A stretch of 24,358 bases of DNA from the NCBI GenBank assembly GCA_964483635.1, contig CAZABS010000012.1, forward strand, positions 1 to 24,358, in the 5' to 3' direction. A program made the position numbers and the translations under genes. This document shows, piece by piece, positions 23,117 to 24,358 of this stretch. The DNA is from CAZABS01 sp964483635. Lineage in GTDB: Bacteria > Patescibacteriota > Minisyncoccia > Moranbacterales > UBA1568. The notes below the pieces were generated by a model. The model was given only the letters and a program-made list of their open reading frames with translations. It was not told where the DNA came from and made no database searches. The number at the start of each line of letters is the position of its first letter. The stretch's first letter is position 1.

Positions 23117-23145
23117 CATAATTCCTGATTCCTTTTTCCTGATTC
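23117..23145. repeat. Second copy of the AT-rich dispersed repeat
   Basis: CATAATTC (23117-23124) overlaps TCCTGATTC (23123-23131), with a second TCCTGATTC at 23137-23145. TCCTGATTC is the reverse complement of most of the GAATCAGGA words at 21490-21519 with the A extended, so the two tracts are inverted relative to each other while CATAATTC is in the same direction. Confidence 0.5.
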
Positions 23146-23157
23146 ATTCCTTAAAAA

Positions 23158-23166
23158 TGCTATAAT
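23158..23166 (+). promoter_or_regulatory. Promoter of the surface-protein gene
   Basis: TG (23158-23159), C, then a perfect TATAAT (23161-23166): a full consensus extended -10. No good -35 is visible (CCTGAT at 23138-23143 falls in the repeat). The predicted start near 23173 gives a leader of about 102 bases. Confidence 0.65.
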
Positions 23167-23201
23167 ACCTCTGTATCCTCAAACAAAATCCGATGCGTTT
23201 T

Positions 23202-23328
23202 CGGGGTCTCTTTTTGCTCGGTGCGTCCCCCCGTTAGAGCCCTCCCTCACTCAAAACAACGTGAGGCTCAAACTATGAATCATCCTCGTCACTCACCCTT
23301 TCTCAATAAAACACTGGCTCTAACGGGG
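23202..23328 (+). promoter_or_regulatory. Structured leader across the surface-protein start codon
   Basis: Three pairings can be read directly. (a) CCCCGTTAGAGCC (23229-23241) pairs perfectly over 13 bases with GGCTCTAACGGGG (23316-23328), the latter inside the coding region, enclosing the start codon. (b) CCTCAC (23245-23250) pairs with GTGAGG (23261-23266), covering the Shine-Dalgarno GAGG (23263-23266). (c) CGGGG (23202-23206) can pair with CCCCG (23229-23233), which excludes (a). The set looks like a switchable initiation region. Function is inferred only, and I recognise no known riboswitch class. Confidence 0.5.
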
Positions 23329-24358
23329 CTCGTCCTCCTCCCAGTCTTCATCTGGTGGCTTTGGCGTGTCAATACAGATGTCCCGCTTCTCGCTGATGCC
23401 CTCAAGAAGAGTAAAACCACTGGCGTTCAAGTCCTCGAGAGTCTCACAGGGAAACCAGCTCTCGCTCTCACCAAAGAGGCATCTACCTACCAAGTCAAAG
23501 ATGATCTCCCTGATGGGATTCAGATTACCTATCCCTCCTCCGCCAAGGCTTCGGAAGGGCAGGCCCAACCAGTCTCTCCCAACGATTCTACTCACTACTC
23601 ACTACCAACTACCACCTACACCCTCACCTTCCCCACTACCTACACTGACCCTATCAAAGTGACTCTTCCTGGAGACAAAAGCTTCTCCTTCCGTGATACC
23701 AATGGCAAAGACACCTATCGAGTAGAGACCCTCTCCGATCCAGCTTCAAGTACCCTTCCCACAGAAGCCCAAAGCTTCCTCGAAAGACTCTTCCCCAAGG
23801 AACAAACTCAAAAATACCTCCGTTACACCGATACCAGTGGCAGAAAGTCTCTCTACTACGCCTACCACAAAGATAGTGCCACGGGAGAACGAGAACTCAA
23901 ACACTGGACCATCTATGAAGCAGGTACCGGAGAAGAGACTGAATCCTATTCCTTTGACCAAGCCCTTCTCAAGAAGAATGAGGATGGAAGTGTTAGTGTC
24001 TTTTATACCGACCCCAATCAACTCAAGAACCAAGAAGGAGCCACAGGAGTAGACGAGAACCTCCTCACAAGAGCCCAAAGAGTCCTCGCCCAAGACCAAC
24101 TCGAGAATCAAGCTCCTGATGCCACGATCCCTGCCCCGTACGTCCTCGACAAAGACGGAGAGAAACATGATCTCACTTGGGTCGTCTCTGAAGATCGTAA
24201 ACTACTCACTACCACCTACTCACTATCACCTGACCTGTACCCACTCGCCCTTGATCCAACCCTTTCCTTTACCGCACCAGGACAGAGCAATACAGGGGAT
24301 GCGATTACAGGGGAAGCAGCAGCAGATGAATTTGGAACAGTAGCTACGGGCGATTTCA
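23275..24358 (+). CDS. Large membrane-anchored surface protein with FG-GAP-like repeat start (3' end beyond window)
   Basis: The frame is open for 361 codons to the window end. One N-terminal membrane helix (about 13-31, LALTGLVLLPVFIWWLWRV) is followed by an extended Thr/Ser-rich exported region. Residues from about 337 on, APGQSNTGDAITGEAAADEF and then GTVATGDF, match the beginning of an FG-GAP/integrin-alpha-like blade (DxFGxxVAxGDFNGDG); in such proteins many blades follow. It is probably an adhesin or cell-surface protein. ATG 23275 has a good Shine-Dalgarno (GAGG, 23263-23266) eight bases upstream, rare in this window. Codons ending in C (CTC, ACC, TAC) dominate, unlike the other genes here. 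Two stretches look like inserted repeat DNA (23537-23619 and 24201-24229). Confidence 0.85.
   Translation, partial: MNHPRHSPFLNKTLALTGLVLLPVFIWWLWRVNTDVPLLADALKKSKTTGVQVLESLTGKPALALTKEASTYQVKDDLPDGIQITYPSSAKASEGQAQPVSPNDSTHYSLPTTTYTLTFPTTYTDPIKVTLPGDKSFSFRDTNGKDTYRVETLSDPASSTLPTEAQSFLERLFPKEQTQKYLRYTDTSGRKSLYYAYHKDSATGERELKHWTIYEAGTGEETESYSFDQALLKKNEDGSVSVFYTDPNQLKNQEGATGVDENLLTRAQRVLAQDQLENQAPDATIPAPYVLDKDGEKHDLTWVVSEDRKLLTTTYSLSPDLYPLALDPTLSFTAPGQSNTGDAITGEAAADEFGTVATGDF
23537..23619. repeat. Repeat-like insert inside the surface-protein gene
   Basis: A GC-rich imperfect inverted repeat (CCTCCG 23537-23542 and CGGAAGG 23552-23558, encoding SSAKASEGQ) is followed by a C/A/T-only tract (23591-23619, ACTACTCACTACCA and ACTACCACCTAC). 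Both words of the second tract recur at 24201-24219 in the same gene. The encoded peptide separates two stretches that read as ordinary beta-strand sequence (DGIQITYP and TYTLTFP). Confidence 0.5.
24201..24229. repeat. Second copy of the CTACTCACTACCA tract
   Basis: ACTACTCACTACCA (24201-24214) is identical over 14 bases to 23594-23607, and ACTACCACCTAC (24208-24219) is identical over 12 bases to 23608-23619. It is read in frame as LLTTTYSLSP. Confidence 0.6.

Noticed and set aside
1..24358. CRISPR arrays, insertion sequences, integrases, prophage genes
   Set aside because: No regularly spaced direct repeats, no transposase or integrase motifs and no phage genes were found in any frame.

Overview
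The window looks like part of a Candidate Phyla Radiation (Patescibacteria) genome, most likely from the Parcubacteria side. The grounds are: a compact type IV pilus cluster (pilM-N-O-B-T-C, pilin, pilD, minor pilins) with no secretin or other outer-membrane genes, very few Shine-Dalgarno sequences, several apparently leaderless or near-leaderless genes, and the start of a large FG-GAP-type surface protein. An intact rplA (uL1) argues against the Parcubacteria lineages known to have lost L1. Taxonomy is an inference; no rRNA gene is present. A run of exactly 100 N at 12670-12769 shows that this is a scaffold with one gap of unknown true length.

Layout. 1-1700 (+): an RRM RNA-binding protein with a structured leader, a membrane-anchored four-cysteine protein of unknown function, and an HxlR-type regulator. 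1706-5975 (-): clpC, comF, tRNA-Ser(GCU), and a membrane-anchored SurA-N-like protein with no parvulin domain. 5976-6125: a divergent promoter region between clpC and pilM. 6126-15667 (+): the pilus cluster, interrupted by the gap where the major pilin should be. 15675-20044 (+): ligA, gatC, gatA and a membrane protein that may carry a HEPN-like domain. 20065-22338 (+): secE, nusG, rplK, rplA. 22391-22963 (+): dcd. 22964-23274: a 311-base non-coding stretch holding a terminator, a perfect 38-bp palindrome, a dispersed AT-rich repeat, a consensus extended -10 promoter and a structured leader. 23275-24358 (+): the start of the surface protein, which runs off the window.

How the parts fit. PilM/N/O form the inner-membrane platform. 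PilB and PilT are the extension and retraction motors acting on PilC, PilD matures the prepilins, and the minor pilins prime or tip the fibre. With ComF nearby this fits a cell that pulls in DNA or attaches to a host or surface. ClpC is a protein-quality AAA+ unfoldase. GatC/GatA belong to the Asn/Gln-tRNA amidotransferase (gatB is not here). SecE, NusG, L11 and L1 form the usual secretion/transcription/ribosome block.

Most unusual items: (i) the leader of the surface-protein gene, where a 13-bp perfect inverted repeat straddles the start codon, the Shine-Dalgarno lies in a hairpin and an alternative stem competes; (ii) the 38-bp perfect palindrome, close to an apparent reversal of G-over-C strand bias; (iii) repeat-like DNA embedded in frame in the surface-protein gene; (iv) the possible HEPN-like membrane protein; (v) the long stem directly upstream of the RRM gene.
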